64,000 bases of DNA from Streptomyces pyxinae. Its GTDB lineage: Bacteria > Actinomycetota > Actinomycetes > Streptomycetales > Streptomycetaceae. Position numbers and translations under genes: made by a program. The notes under the pieces were generated by a model. That model was not told where the DNA came from. It searched no databases and worked only from the letters and a program-made list of their open reading frames with translations. Shown here piece by piece: positions 41,427-50,235 of the stretch. The DNA is taken from the NCBI RefSeq assembly GCF_024756275.1, contig NZ_JANUGQ010000026.1, positions 34,674 to 98,673 on the forward strand, given 5' to 3'. The first letter of the stretch is position 1; each line of letters starts with the position of its first letter.

Positions 41427-42759
41427 CCGCCGCCCCGCCGTCCCGGCCCGCACGGGCGCCGGCGCCGGGTCCGCCGACCTCACCGCCGGGGCCCCGGGCT
41501 CCGGCGCCGCCGCTGCCCGGACCTCTGACTTCGGCTCCGGGACCTCTGACTTCGGTGCCGGGGCCCCGGGTGCCCGTGCCGGCGCCGGGGCCGACGCTCA
41601 GGGCCTCGGGGCCGACGCTCCGGGTCTCGGCGCCGGGGTCCCGGATTTCCGACCCGGTGCCGGGGCCGACGCTCCGGCGCTCGGCACCGGGGCCCCGGAC
41701 TTCCGTGCCGGTGCCGATGCCGGGCCCGGGGCCGGACCTCCGGGTCTCGCCGCCCGCACCACCCGGACCCCGGACCCGGCTGCCGGGATCCGGCCCCCGG
41801 GCTCCGCAGCCGGGGCCGAGAGACGCGGTGCCGCCGATCTCGACCGGCTGACCGGCGGGGACGTCCTCGCCCCCCATCTGCACGCGCACGCCGCGGACTT
41901 CCTGCGCGGGTTGCGGCTGCACGCGGTGAGCGGCCCGGACGGCGCCGGAGCCGAGGAGGCCGCCCGGGCGCTGCGGGCCGCCGCCCGCCGGATCGGCGCC
42001 GCCCTCGCCACCTTCCGGGCGCTGCTGGACACCGCCTGGGCCGACCGGCTCCGGGCCGAGCTGACCTGGCTCTCCGGCACCCTGGGCCAGGAGTACGCCT
42101 GCACCGCGCAGCTGGTCCGGCTGGCCGAGGCACTGGCCCGGCTCTCCGGCGGCCGGCCTCCGGCCCTGCCCCCGCCCCGGTCCGGCGGCGAGGCGCTGGC
42201 GATGGGCGCCGCCCGGGCCGGGGCGCTGCTGGACCGGAAGCTCACCCAGGCCCGGAGCCGGGCGCACTCGGCCGCGCTCCAGGCCCTGGGCTCCGCCCGG
42301 TTCCACGCGCTGGCCGACACGGTGGCGCTGCTCGCCTCCGAGGCGCCGCTCTCCCCCGCCGCGAGCGCCTCCGCCGCCACCGCGCTCGGCGACCCGGCGC
42401 GGCTCGCCGAACGACGCCTGCTGGACGCGGTGGCCGCGCTGCCGACGGCCCCGGCGGTGGGTGGCGAGCAGCAGGACGCGCCCTGGCACCAGGTACGGCT
42501 GCTGCTGCGGCTGCACCGGTACGCCGAGGAACTGCTCGGCGCCGGGCCGGTGCGATACGAGGCAGGCGGCGCCCTGGACCGGCACCGGGACGCGGCCGAG
42601 GCGGCGGCCACCGCGGCGGGGGCCGCGCGTACCCCGCGCATCGCGCCGGCGACCGCGTACGCCCTGGGGGTGCTCCACGCGGACCAGCGGCACGAGGTCG
42701 CCGCCGCCCGCACCGCCTTCCGCCACGCCTGGGAACGCACGGTGGTGACGACCGGATGA
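41413..42759 (+). CDS. CHAD domain protein with repetitive N-terminus
   Basis: CHAD domains are helical, His-rich folds that bind polyphosphate. This 448-residue protein is encoded directly after, and overlapping, ppk, so a polyphosphate granule role is likely. The first ~135 residues are Gly/Ala/Asp/Pro repeats of the form GADAPGLGAGVPDF. The CHAD domain (about 150-445) begins DVLAPHLHAHAADFLRGLRLHAV and has many conserved Arg and His, such as RALRAAARRIGAALATFRAL and HQVRLLLRLHRYAEELL. It starts at GTG 41413 inside ppk. Confidence 0.9.
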   Translation: MASPDRRPAVPARTGAGAGSADLTAGAPGSGAAAARTSDFGSGTSDFGAGAPGARAGAGADAQGLGADAPGLGAGVPDFRPGAGADAPALGTGAPDFRAGADAGPGAGPPGLAARTTRTPDPAAGIRPPGSAAGAERRGAADLDRLTGGDVLAPHLHAHAADFLRGLRLHAVSGPDGAGAEEAARALRAAARRIGAALATFRALLDTAWADRLRAELTWLSGTLGQEYACTAQLVRLAEALARLSGGRPPALPPPRSGGEALAMGAARAGALLDRKLTQARSRAHSAALQALGSARFHALADTVALLASEAPLSPAASASAATALGDPARLAERRLLDAVAALPTAPAVGGEQQDAPWHQVRLLLRLHRYAEELLGAGPVRYEAGGALDRHRDAAEAAATAAGAARTPRIAPATAYALGVLHADQRHEVAAARTAFRHAWERTVVTTG

Positions 42760-43241
42760 CCCGGCCGAGCGGGACGACCCGGCCGAACCATGGCCCGAAC
42801 CCGAACCCGAACCCGAACCCGCGCCCGGCCCCGGGCCCGGCCGTGGTGCGGGCCGCCGGCTGTGCCCTCTGGCGCCGGGCGCCCGGCGGCGGGATCGAGG
42901 TGTGCCTGGTCCACCGGCCGAAGTACGACGACTGGTCCTGGCCCAAGGGAAAGCTCAAGGACGGCGAGGACCGGCTGACCGCCGCCGTGCGGGAGGTGCT
43001 GGAGGAGACCGGCCACCACTGCGCGCCGGGCGCCCGGCTGCCCACCGTGTCGTACCCGGCCAAGGGCAGACCCAAGGAGGTCGCCTACTGGGCGGCCGAG
43101 GCGACCGGCGGCGCCTTCGCGCCGAACGCGGAAGTGGACCGGGTGGAGTGGCTGCCGCCCGCCGAGGCTCGCCGCCGGCTGACGTATCCGCACGACGCGC
43201 CGCTCGTCAGCGCCCTGCTCGCCGCCCTGGCGGGGCGCTGA
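42756..43241 (+). CDS. Nudix hydrolase
   Basis: This 161-residue hydrolase of nucleoside-diphosphate-linked compounds has the complete Nudix box GKLKDGEDRLTAAVREVLEETG (23-residue pattern GX5EX7REUXEEXGU) near residue 65. An Asn-Pro repeat (PNPNPNPNPRP, from an AACCCG DNA repeat) precedes the domain. Relatives with this WSWPKGK context hydrolyse diadenosine or inositol polyphosphates, which would fit the ppk-CHAD operon. ATG overlaps the CHAD stop by four bases (ATGA). Confidence 0.92.
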   Translation: MTRPSGTTRPNHGPNPNPNPNPRPAPGPAVVRAAGCALWRRAPGGGIEVCLVHRPKYDDWSWPKGKLKDGEDRLTAAVREVLEETGHHCAPGARLPTVSYPAKGRPKEVAYWAAEATGGAFAPNAEVDRVEWLPPAEARRRLTYPHDAPLVSALLAALAGR

Positions 43242-43323
43242 CGGGCCGTCCCCGGGTCAGGACGCGCAGCCTTCATCCTGAGAACACACAATCGAAAAAG
43301 GTGCACACCGCGGCTTCCGGCAC

Positions 43324-43379
43324 GGTTCACTCGCCGTTCACCCTCCTCCGTCGGCCGCTTCACCTGTTCTGCCTAATTT
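43324..43379 (+). promoter_or_regulatory. PHO box and -10 of pstS
   Basis: Four 11-base units in register run from 43324 to 43367: GGTTCACTCGC, CGTTCACCCTC, CTCCGTCGGCC and GCTTCACCTGT. Three match the PhoP direct-repeat core G(T/C)TCACC closely and the third is degenerate. A TAATTT hexamer at 43374-43379 serves as the -10, so PhoP bound here would replace the -35. Induction by phosphate starvation is expected. Confidence 0.9.
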
Positions 43380-43483
43380 CGGCCTCATCAGGGGGAGCGG
43401 CACGCCGCCGCACCACCACCATCCCGACGCACGCCGCCGCAGAACAGAACGGGCCCGGCGGCTCCTGGAAGGAACACCCGAAA

Positions 43484-44617
43484 GTGAAGCTTCAGCGCAA
43501 GAACGGGCTTCGCGCCACCGCGCTCGGTGCCCTCGCCGTCTCCGGAGCCCTGGTCCTCACGGCGTGTGGTTCGGACAACAACACGGGCACCGACGCCGCC
43601 AACGGCAAGAAGACCGGCGCGGCCTCGAACGTCAGCTGCGAGGGCGCCAAGGGCCAGCTGCTGGCCTCGGGGTCGAGCGCGCAGAAGAACGCCATGGACC
43701 TCTGGGTCAAGAACTACATGGCCGCCTGCACCGGTGTGGAGATCAACTACAAGGCGTCCTCCTCCGGTGAGGGCATCGTCGCCTTCAACCAGGGCACGGT
43801 CGGCTTCGCCGGCTCCGACTCGGCGCTCAAGCCCGACGAGGTGGCCGAGTCGAAGAAGGTCTGCAAGTCCGGCAGCGGCATCAACCTGCCGATGGTCGGC
43901 GGCCCGATCGCGATCGGCTACAACCTCCCCGGCGTGAAGGACCTCGTCCTGGACGCGCCCACCATCGCCAAGATCTTCAACGACAAGATCAAGAACTGGA
44001 ACGACCCGGCGATCGCCAAGCTCAACCCGAAGGCCACGCTGCCCGACAAGCCGATCCAGGCGTTCCACCGCTCCGAGGACTCCGGCACCACCCAGAACCT
44101 CGGCAAGTACCTCGGCAAGGCCGCCAAGGCCGACTGGGCGTACGAGGCCGAGAAGAAGTGGCCCGCCCCCGGCGGCCAGGCGGCCTCCGGCTCCTCCGGT
44201 GTCGCCGCCCAGGTGAAGCAGAACGAGGGCGCCATCGGCTACTTCGAGCTCTCCTACGCCTCCTCGCAGTCGATCCCGACCGTGGCGATCAACACCGGCG
44301 CCGCCGCCCCGGTGGCGGCCAGCCCGGAGAGCGCCTCCAAGGCCATCGCCGCCGCCAAGATCAAGGGCACCGGCAAGGACCTGGCGCTCGACCTGGACTA
44401 CGCCACCAAGGCCGCGGGCGCCTACCCGATCGTCCTGGTGACGTACGAGGTCGTCTGCGACTCCGGCAACAAGGCCGAGACCCTGCCGACGGTCAAGTCC
44501 TTCCTCACCTACACCTCCTCGGAGGAGGGCCAGAAGGTGCTCTCCGAGGCCGGTTACGCGCCGATCCCGGCCGAGATCAACGCCAAGGTCCGCGAGACGG
44601 TCAAGGGCCTCTCCTGA
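43484..44617 (+). CDS. pstS: phosphate ABC transporter substrate-binding lipoprotein PstS
   Basis: This high-affinity phosphate-binding lipoprotein sits on the outer face of the membrane. The 377-residue precursor has a basic N-terminus, a hydrophobic signal peptide and the lipobox VLTACGSD (Cys at about residue 27). Phosphate ligands are in ASGSSAQKNAM, GSDSALKPDE and HRSEDSGTTQNL. GTG 44384 is not involved; the start is GTG 43484 behind GGAAGGAACACCCGAAA. It is the first gene of pstSCAB, preceded by PHO boxes, and separated from pstC by 324 bases with a hairpin. Confidence 0.96.
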   Translation: MKLQRKNGLRATALGALAVSGALVLTACGSDNNTGTDAANGKKTGAASNVSCEGAKGQLLASGSSAQKNAMDLWVKNYMAACTGVEINYKASSSGEGIVAFNQGTVGFAGSDSALKPDEVAESKKVCKSGSGINLPMVGGPIAIGYNLPGVKDLVLDAPTIAKIFNDKIKNWNDPAIAKLNPKATLPDKPIQAFHRSEDSGTTQNLGKYLGKAAKADWAYEAEKKWPAPGGQAASGSSGVAAQVKQNEGAIGYFELSYASSQSIPTVAINTGAAAPVAASPESASKAIAAAKIKGTGKDLALDLDYATKAAGAYPIVLVTYEVVCDSGNKAETLPTVKSFLTYTSSEEGQKVLSEAGYAPIPAEINAKVRETVKGLS

Positions 44618-44631
44618 CCGACGGCCGAAAC

Positions 44632-44662
44632 GGTCGGTCCGGCCCGTCCGGCCGGACCGACC
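44632..44662 (+). terminator. 12-bp hairpin between pstS and pstC
   Basis: GGTCGGTCCGGC (44632-44643) and GCCGGACCGACC (44651-44662) form a perfect stem with a 7-base loop, 14 bases after the pstS stop. A partial terminator here would give more pstS than pstCAB mRNA, and the stem could also protect the pstS 3' end. Confidence 0.75.
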
Positions 44663-44941
44663 CGGGCCGGGTGGACCGGCCGGACCGGGCGGGCGGCCCG
44701 GTGATCCGACCGCCCGCCCGGCGGCCCGCCCGCCGTCCCGCGGCGGTGCGCCGGGCCACCGACGGCCTCCCCGCCGGCCCGGCGCACCCCTCCGGGCCGG
44801 CGCCACCGCCCGGCCCGGGCCGTCCGGCCGCCTCCGGCCCCGCCCGGCCCACTCGTACCTCCCCCGCCCACCCCTTCCATCCGGTGCACCGCCGCCAGGG
44901 GAGTCCCGCCACAGACTCCCCGCACACAGACCGGAAAGAGC
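44663..44941. other. pstS-pstC spacer
   Basis: This GC-rich spacer has further self-complementary runs (CCGGGCCGGGTGG, CGGCCGCCTCCGG) and no gene. GGAAAGAGC directly precedes the pstC start. Confidence 0.5.
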
Positions 44942-45928
44942 ATGGCAACCACCACTGACAACGCACCGGCTCCGCCGGTCACCGGGAAGCGGCCCGGATC
45001 CACCGGCCGCGCCGGCGACAAGGTCTTCCTCGGCCTGTCCCGGGGCTCCGGCATCCTGCTCCTGGTGATCATGGCGTCGATCGCCGTCTTCCTCACCTAC
45101 CGGGCGTCGCTGGCGCTCTCCCGCAACGAGGGCAACTTCCTCACCACCTTCGACTGGAACCCGGCCGGGGACCCGCCCGTCTTCGGCATCGCGGTCCTGC
45201 TCTTCGGCACGGTGGTCAGCTCGATCATCGCCATGGTGATCGCCGTCCCGGTCGCCGTCGGCATCGCGCTCTTCATCTCGCACTACGCGCCCCGCAGGCT
45301 GGCCGCGCCGCTCGCCTATGTGGTGGACCTGCTCGCCGCCGTGCCGTCGATCATCTACGGCATCTGGGGAGCGCTGTTCCTCGTCCCGTATCTGGAGGGG
45401 CTCAACCTCTGGCTGGACGACTTCCTCGGCTGGACCTACGTCTTCGAGAAGACCCAGGTCGGGGTGGCCCGCTCGCTCTTCACGGTGGGCGTGCTGCTGG
45501 CGATCATGATCCTGCCGGTCGTGACCAGCGTCAGCCGTGAGGTGTTCCGCCAGGTGCCCCGGATGAACGAGGAGGCGGCCCTGGCGCTCGGCGCCACCCG
45601 CTGGGAGGTCATCCGGCTCTCGGTGCTGCCGTTCGGCCGCTCCGGCGTCATCTCCGCCTCGATGCTGGGCCTCGGCCGCGCGCTCGGCGAGACGATGGCG
45701 GTCGCCACCGTGCTCTCCCCCAGCTTCGTCATCTCGCTGCATCTGCTGAACCCGGGCGGCGGCACCTTCGCCCAGAACATCGCCGCCAAGTTCGACGAGG
45801 CCAATGAACTGGGCCGGGACGCCCTGATCGCCTCGGGCCTGGTGCTCTTCGTCCTCACCCTGCTGGTCAACGGCGCCGCCCGGCTCATCATCGCGCGCCG
45901 CAAGGAGTACTCGGGGGCCAACGCATGA
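44942..45928 (+). CDS. pstC: phosphate ABC transporter permease PstC
   Basis: This is the first membrane permease of the Pst importer. The 328-residue protein has six predicted helices. The ABC permease EAA loop reads EEAALALGATRWEVIRLSVLPFGRSG, which contacts PstB. RALGETMAVATVL is the conserved PstC/PstA element involved in phosphate translocation. ATG 44942 lies behind GGAAAGAGC. It overlaps pstA (ATGA, 45925-45928), so subunits should be made in equal ratio. Confidence 0.96.
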   Translation: MATTTDNAPAPPVTGKRPGSTGRAGDKVFLGLSRGSGILLLVIMASIAVFLTYRASLALSRNEGNFLTTFDWNPAGDPPVFGIAVLLFGTVVSSIIAMVIAVPVAVGIALFISHYAPRRLAAPLAYVVDLLAAVPSIIYGIWGALFLVPYLEGLNLWLDDFLGWTYVFEKTQVGVARSLFTVGVLLAIMILPVVTSVSREVFRQVPRMNEEAALALGATRWEVIRLSVLPFGRSGVISASMLGLGRALGETMAVATVLSPSFVISLHLLNPGGGTFAQNIAAKFDEANELGRDALIASGLVLFVLTLLVNGAARLIIARRKEYSGANA

Positions 45929-47004
45929 CGAGCCACACCCTGCGGGCCACCCGCCCGGCCCCGCCCGCCCCGGGCGGCCGCCCCGGCCTCAACCAGCGCC
46001 GGCTCCCCCGCTGGGCCCCGGCCGCCACCGCCGCCGTCTCGGTGGCGCTCGGCATCGGCATCGGCCTCGCCGCCGGGCTGGAGAGCCGGGTCCAGTGGGG
46101 CCTGATCGCCGCGCTGCTCTTCCTGGCCATCTCGTACGGCGTGACCTCGGCCGTCGAGAACCGGCGCCAGGCCAAGGACCGGCTGGCCACCAGCGTGGTC
46201 TGGGTCTGCTTCCTGCTCGCCGTGGTCCCGCTGCTTTCACTGATCTGGGTGACGCTCAGTCGGGGTGTGAAGGTGCTGGACGGCTACTTCCTCACCCACT
46301 CCATGGCCGGTGTCCCCGGCTTCGAGACGGGTGGCGGCGTCTACCACGCGCTGATCGGCACCCTGGAGCAGGTCGGCCTCGCCACCCTGGTCTCCGCGCC
46401 CATCGGCCTGCTCACCGCCGTCTACCTGGTCGAGTACGGCAGGGGCGCGCTGGCCCGCGCGGTCACCTTCTTCGTGGACGTGATGACCGGCATCCCGTCG
46501 ATCGTCGCCGGCCTCTTCATCCTGTCGATCATGCTGATCGCGGGCCTCCAGCCGTCCGGTCTGATGGGCGCCCTGGCACTGGCGATCCTGATGGTCCCGG
46601 TCGTGGTCCGCTCCACCGAGGAAATGCTGAAGCTGGTTCCCAACGAGCTCCGCGAGGCGGCCCTCGCCCTCGGCGTGCCGAAGTGGCGGGTGATCCTCAA
46701 GGTGGTCATCCCGACCGCGATCGGCGGCATCACCACCGGTGTGATGCTGGCCGTCGCCCGGATCGCCGGCGAGACCGCGCCCATCCTGCTGCTGGTCTTC
46801 GGCAGCCAGCTGATCAACAGCAACCCCTTCGACGGCGCCCAGTCCTCGCTCCCCTTCTACATCTGGGAGCAGTACCGGGTCGGCAGCGAGGCGTCCTACG
46901 ACCGCGCCTGGGCCGCCGCCCTCGTACTGATCGCCTTCGTCATGATCCTCAACCTGGTGGCCCGCGGCATCGCCCGCTGGAAGGCCCCGAAGACCGGCCG
47001 CTGA
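45925..47004 (+). CDS. pstA: phosphate ABC transporter permease PstA
   Basis: This is the second permease of the Pst system. The 359-residue protein has an extra N-terminal ~75 residues with two hydrophobic helices before the usual six. Its EAA loop is REAALALGVPKWRVILKVVIPTAIGG, and ARIAGETAPILLLVF matches the PstC element RALGETMA. The start overlaps the pstC stop by four bases. It is followed by pstB after 22 bases. Confidence 0.96.
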   Translation: MTSHTLRATRPAPPAPGGRPGLNQRRLPRWAPAATAAVSVALGIGIGLAAGLESRVQWGLIAALLFLAISYGVTSAVENRRQAKDRLATSVVWVCFLLAVVPLLSLIWVTLSRGVKVLDGYFLTHSMAGVPGFETGGGVYHALIGTLEQVGLATLVSAPIGLLTAVYLVEYGRGALARAVTFFVDVMTGIPSIVAGLFILSIMLIAGLQPSGLMGALALAILMVPVVVRSTEEMLKLVPNELREAALALGVPKWRVILKVVIPTAIGGITTGVMLAVARIAGETAPILLLVFGSQLINSNPFDGAQSSLPFYIWEQYRVGSEASYDRAWAAALVLIAFVMILNLVARGIARWKAPKTGR

Positions 47005-47026
47005 GGCCCTGGAAGCAGTGATTGAT

Positions 47027-47803
47027 ATGGCCAAGCGCATCGATGTCAGCGGGCTCTCCGCCTACTACGGCTCCCACAAGGCGATCGACGACATCTCCAT
47101 GACCGTCGAGCCCCGCTCCGTGACCGCCTTCATCGGGCCGTCCGGCTGCGGCAAGTCCACCTTCCTGCGCACCCTCAACCGGATGCACGAGGTCACCCCG
47201 GGCGGCCGGGTGGAGGGGAAGGTGATGCTGGACGACGAGAACCTGTACGGCTCCTCCGTCGACCCGGTCGCCGTCCGCCGCACGGTCGGCATGGTCTTCC
47301 AGCGGCCCAACCCGTTCCCCACCATGTCGATCTTCGACAATGTGGCGGCCGGCCTGCGGCTGAACGGCTCCTACCGCAAGAACCAGCTGGCCGAGATCGT
47401 GGAGCGGTCGCTGCGCGGCGCCAACCTCTGGAACGAGGTGAAGGACCGCCTCAACAAGCCGGGCTCCGGCCTCTCCGGCGGCCAGCAGCAGCGCCTCTGC
47501 ATCGCCCGCGCCATCGCGGTCGAGCCGGACGTGCTGCTGATGGACGAGCCCTGCTCGGCGCTGGACCCGATCTCCACGCTGGCGATCGAGGACCTGATCA
47601 GCGAGCTGAAGGAGCGGTTCACCATCGTCATCGTGACCCACAACATGCAGCAGGCGGCCCGCGTCTCGGACCGCACCGCCTTCTTCAACCTGGCGGCGGT
47701 GGGTCAGCCGGGCAAGCTGATCGAGATCGACGAGACGGAGCGGATCTTCGCCAACCCGTCGGTGCAGGCCACGGAGGACTACATCTCGGGCCGCTTCGGG
47801 TAG
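47027..47803 (+). CDS. pstB: phosphate ABC transporter ATPase PstB
   Basis: This is the ATPase of the Pst importer (258 residues, cytoplasmic face). It has Walker A GPSGCGKST, a Q-loop VFQRPNPFP, the signature LSGGQQQRL, Walker B VLLMDEPCSALDP and the switch His in IVTHNMQQA. All catalytic residues are present. ATG 47027 (MAKRIDVSG) is preferred; an in-frame GTG at 47018 is possible. It is the last gene of pstSCAB. Confidence 0.97.
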   Translation: MAKRIDVSGLSAYYGSHKAIDDISMTVEPRSVTAFIGPSGCGKSTFLRTLNRMHEVTPGGRVEGKVMLDDENLYGSSVDPVAVRRTVGMVFQRPNPFPTMSIFDNVAAGLRLNGSYRKNQLAEIVERSLRGANLWNEVKDRLNKPGSGLSGGQQQRLCIARAIAVEPDVLLMDEPCSALDPISTLAIEDLISELKERFTIVIVTHNMQQAARVSDRTAFFNLAAVGQPGKLIEIDETERIFANPSVQATEDYISGRFG

Positions 47804-48392
47804 GCACCCCCCGTCGTGGTCACCCCGGGCCGGGGGCGTGGGGGTTGCTGCCCGGTGGGGGGTGGGATCGTGGGCGGCCGGGAGCGGGCACCGCCCGTCG
47901 TCATCACCCGGGCCGGGGGCGTAAGGCACCCCCCGTCGTGGGCACCCTGGGCCAGAGGGCGTGGGGGTTGCTGTCGGTGGGGGGTGGGATCGTGGGCATC
48001 CGGGACCAGGCACCGCCCGTCGTGGGCGGCCGGGGCCGGGTGCCGCCCGGTCGGGTCACGCTGGGCCGGGGTGGGTGGTCGGGGACCACCGAGTCCGAGG
48101 GCCGCGACCTGCGCCAGGTGCCGGGGGGCCTCCCGGCGGGGCAGGGGCAGGGCGGACGGGGCCGGGGCCGGAAATCCGTACGGGCCGGGAGCTCGGGGGC
48201 GTGCGGAGCCTTCCGGCGGGCCGGGTGGGGGGACGGGCCAGGACTCGGTGGCGTACGGGCCGCGTGGGCTCGGGGGCGTACGGGGGTCGCGTCCCGGGCG
48301 GGGCCAGCAGGTCTCCGGGGGGCCTTGAGTTCCCGGCCGGGCGCTCCCGGTCGGGTGGCCTGCGGTGCTGCATGGCGGTGCCACCGCACGCC
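47804..48392. repeat. G-rich tandem repeats downstream of pstB
   Basis: A unit of about 120 bases is repeated twice from the pstB stop: GGCACCCCCCGTCGTGG (47803 and 47926), then GCGTGGGGGTTGCTG, GTGGGGGGTGGGATCGTGGGC and GGCACCGCCCGTCGT. Each copy has G-runs of five, five, six and three within about 35 bases, which could form a G-quadruplex on the plus strand. The remaining ~350 bases are GC-rich with no gene. Confidence 0.75.
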
Positions 48393-48433
48393 GAAGGGGC
48401 CCGCCTCCCTGATCACAGGAGGCGGGCCCCTTC
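48393..48433. terminator. 16-bp perfect-stem bidirectional terminator between pstB and pitH1
   Basis: GAAGGGGCCCGCCTCC (48393-48408) and GGAGGCGGGCCCCTTC (48418-48433) flank a 9-base loop. The stem is among the longest perfect ones in the window. It sits 32 bases past the pitH1 stop on the minus strand and would stop both converging transcripts. Confidence 0.9.
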
Positions 48434-48464
48434 ACACAGCCGATACGCCCGGGTGCCGGCGGGC

Positions 48465-49463
48465 TCAGCCGAAGAGCAGCCGCACCACGAAGAAGCTCAG
48501 GGCGGCCACCACCGCGGCGGCGGGCATGGTGATGAACCAGCCGAGAATGATGTTCTTGGCGACACCCCAGCGGACCGCGTTGACCCGCTTGGTCGCGCCG
48601 ACGCCCATGATCGCCGAGGTGATGACATGGGTGGTCGAGATCGGGGCGTGGAACAGGAACGCCGAGCCGAACATGATCGACGCGCCGGTCGTCTCCGCCG
48701 CGAACCCCTGCGGCGGGTCCAGCTCGATGATCTTGCGGCCGAGCGTACGCATGATCCGCCAGCCGCCCGCGTACGTACCCAGCGACAGCATCACGGCACA
48801 GGCGATCTTCACCCACACCGGGATCGGGTCACCGGCGTCGCTGACATCGGCGATGACCAGGGCCATCACCACGATGCCCATGGTCTTCTGGGCGTCCTGG
48901 AGGCCATGGCCGAGCGCCATGCCGGCCGCCGAGACGGTCTGGGCGATCCGGAAGCCGCGCTTCGCCTTGTGCGGGTTGGCCTTGCGGAACATCCACAGGA
49001 TCACGCACATCACCAGATAACCGACGACCAGGCCGATCACCGGCGACAGGAACATCGGAATGACGATCTTGTCGATCACACCCGACCAGTAGACGGTCGT
49101 GCCGCCCGCCAGCGCGGCGCCGACCATGCCGCCGAAGAGCGCGTGCGAGGAGGACGACGGAAGACCGAAGTACCAGGTGATCAGGTTCCAGAAGATCGCG
49201 CCGACCAGCGCCGCGAAGAGGATGCCCATGCCCCGGGAGCCCTCGGGCGTCTGGATCAGGCCCTCGCTGACGGTCTTGGCGACCCCGCTGCCCAGGAAGG
49301 CACCGGCGAGGTTCATCACGGCGGCCATCGCGAGCGCCGCGCGCGGGGTGAGCGCACGGGTCGAGACCGAGGTGGCGATGGCGTTGGCCGAGTCGTGGAA
49401 GCCGTTGGTATAGGTGAAGCCGAGCGCGACTCCGATGGTCACGATCAGGGCGAAGGTGTCCAC
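48465..49463 (-). CDS. pitH1: low-affinity inorganic phosphate transporter (PiT family)
   Basis: This H+/phosphate or metal-phosphate symporter has 332 residues and about ten helices. PiT signature repeats are GFTYTNGFHDSANAIATSVSTRALTP at the N-terminus and FLFHAPISTTHVITSAIMGVGA toward the C-terminus, with GLPSSSSHALFGGM between. The symbol follows the S. coelicolor name for the copy beside pst. It is encoded six bases after the DUF47 gene and is part of that operon. It ends convergent to pstB at a strong terminator. Confidence 0.92.
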   Translation of the reverse strand: MDTFALIVTIGVALGFTYTNGFHDSANAIATSVSTRALTPRAALAMAAVMNLAGAFLGSGVAKTVSEGLIQTPEGSRGMGILFAALVGAIFWNLITWYFGLPSSSSHALFGGMVGAALAGGTTVYWSGVIDKIVIPMFLSPVIGLVVGYLVMCVILWMFRKANPHKAKRGFRIAQTVSAAGMALGHGLQDAQKTMGIVVMALVIADVSDAGDPIPVWVKIACAVMLSLGTYAGGWRIMRTLGRKIIELDPPQGFAAETTGASIMFGSAFLFHAPISTTHVITSAIMGVGATKRVNAVRWGVAKNIILGWFITMPAAAVVAALSFFVVRLLFG

Positions 49464-49469
49464 GAAGCC

Positions 49470-50090
49470 TCAGGACTCCTTGACCGCGATGGTCTCCACC
49501 GTGTTGGCCACGTGCTCGAAGGCGTCGGCCGCCTCCTCCAGCACATCCACGATCTGCTTGAGCTTCAGCACCTCGATGGCGTCGTACTTGCCATTGAAGA
49601 GGTGGGCCAGCAACTTGCGGTGGATCTGGTCGGCCTGGTTCTCCAGCCGGTTGACCTCGATCCAGTACTCGGTGAGGTTCTCCATCGTGCGCAGATGCGG
49701 CATCGCCTCGGCGGTCAGCTCCGCCGCCCGCGCCAGCACCTCGATCTGCTGCTCGACGCCCTTCGGCAGTTCCTCGACGTTGTAGAGGACGACCAGGTCG
49801 ACCGCCTCCTCCATGAAGTCCATGATGTCGTCCAGCGACGAGGCGAGGGCGTAGATGTCCTCGCGGTCGAAGGGCGTGATGAAGGAGGAGTTCAGCTGGT
49901 GGAAGATGGCGTGGGTCGCGTCGTCGCCCGCGTGCTCCGCCGCCCGCATCCGCTCCGCGATCTCGGCCCGGGCGGAGGACTCCGCGCCGAGCAGTTCCAT
50001 CAGGAGCTTGGAGCCCGTGACGATGTTGTCCGCGGACGCGGAGAACATGTCGTAGAAGCTCGTCTCCCTGGGGGTCAGACGAAAGCGCAC
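49470..50090 (-). CDS. DUF47/PhoU-like protein, partner of the Pit transporter
   Basis: This 206-residue helical cytoplasmic protein has the DUF47 fold, related to PhoU (MRFRLTPRETSFYDMFSASADNIV, DREDIYALASSLDDIMDFMEEAVDLV). DUF47 genes are typically cotranscribed with pit genes and are thought to regulate transport activity. The spacing of six bases to pitH1 supports this. It starts at GTG 50090. No PHO box was seen in its 190-base upstream region, in contrast to pstS. Confidence 0.9.
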   Translation of the reverse strand: MRFRLTPRETSFYDMFSASADNIVTGSKLLMELLGAESSARAEIAERMRAAEHAGDDATHAIFHQLNSSFITPFDREDIYALASSLDDIMDFMEEAVDLVVLYNVEELPKGVEQQIEVLARAAELTAEAMPHLRTMENLTEYWIEVNRLENQADQIHRKLLAHLFNGKYDAIEVLKLKQIVDVLEEAADAFEHVANTVETIAVKES

Positions 50091-50235
50091 GTGGGGTCCT
50101 CGGGGTGCATGGGTTTCGGTCAGGGTGATGCTAGGCGCATCATCCGGCCACGGCTAACCGGCGGTCTTCAGTGTCGCCCATCGGGCACGGTGAGCAGAAC
50201 CGGCCCCCAGGACTCGGCCCGAGCGGCCGGTAACC

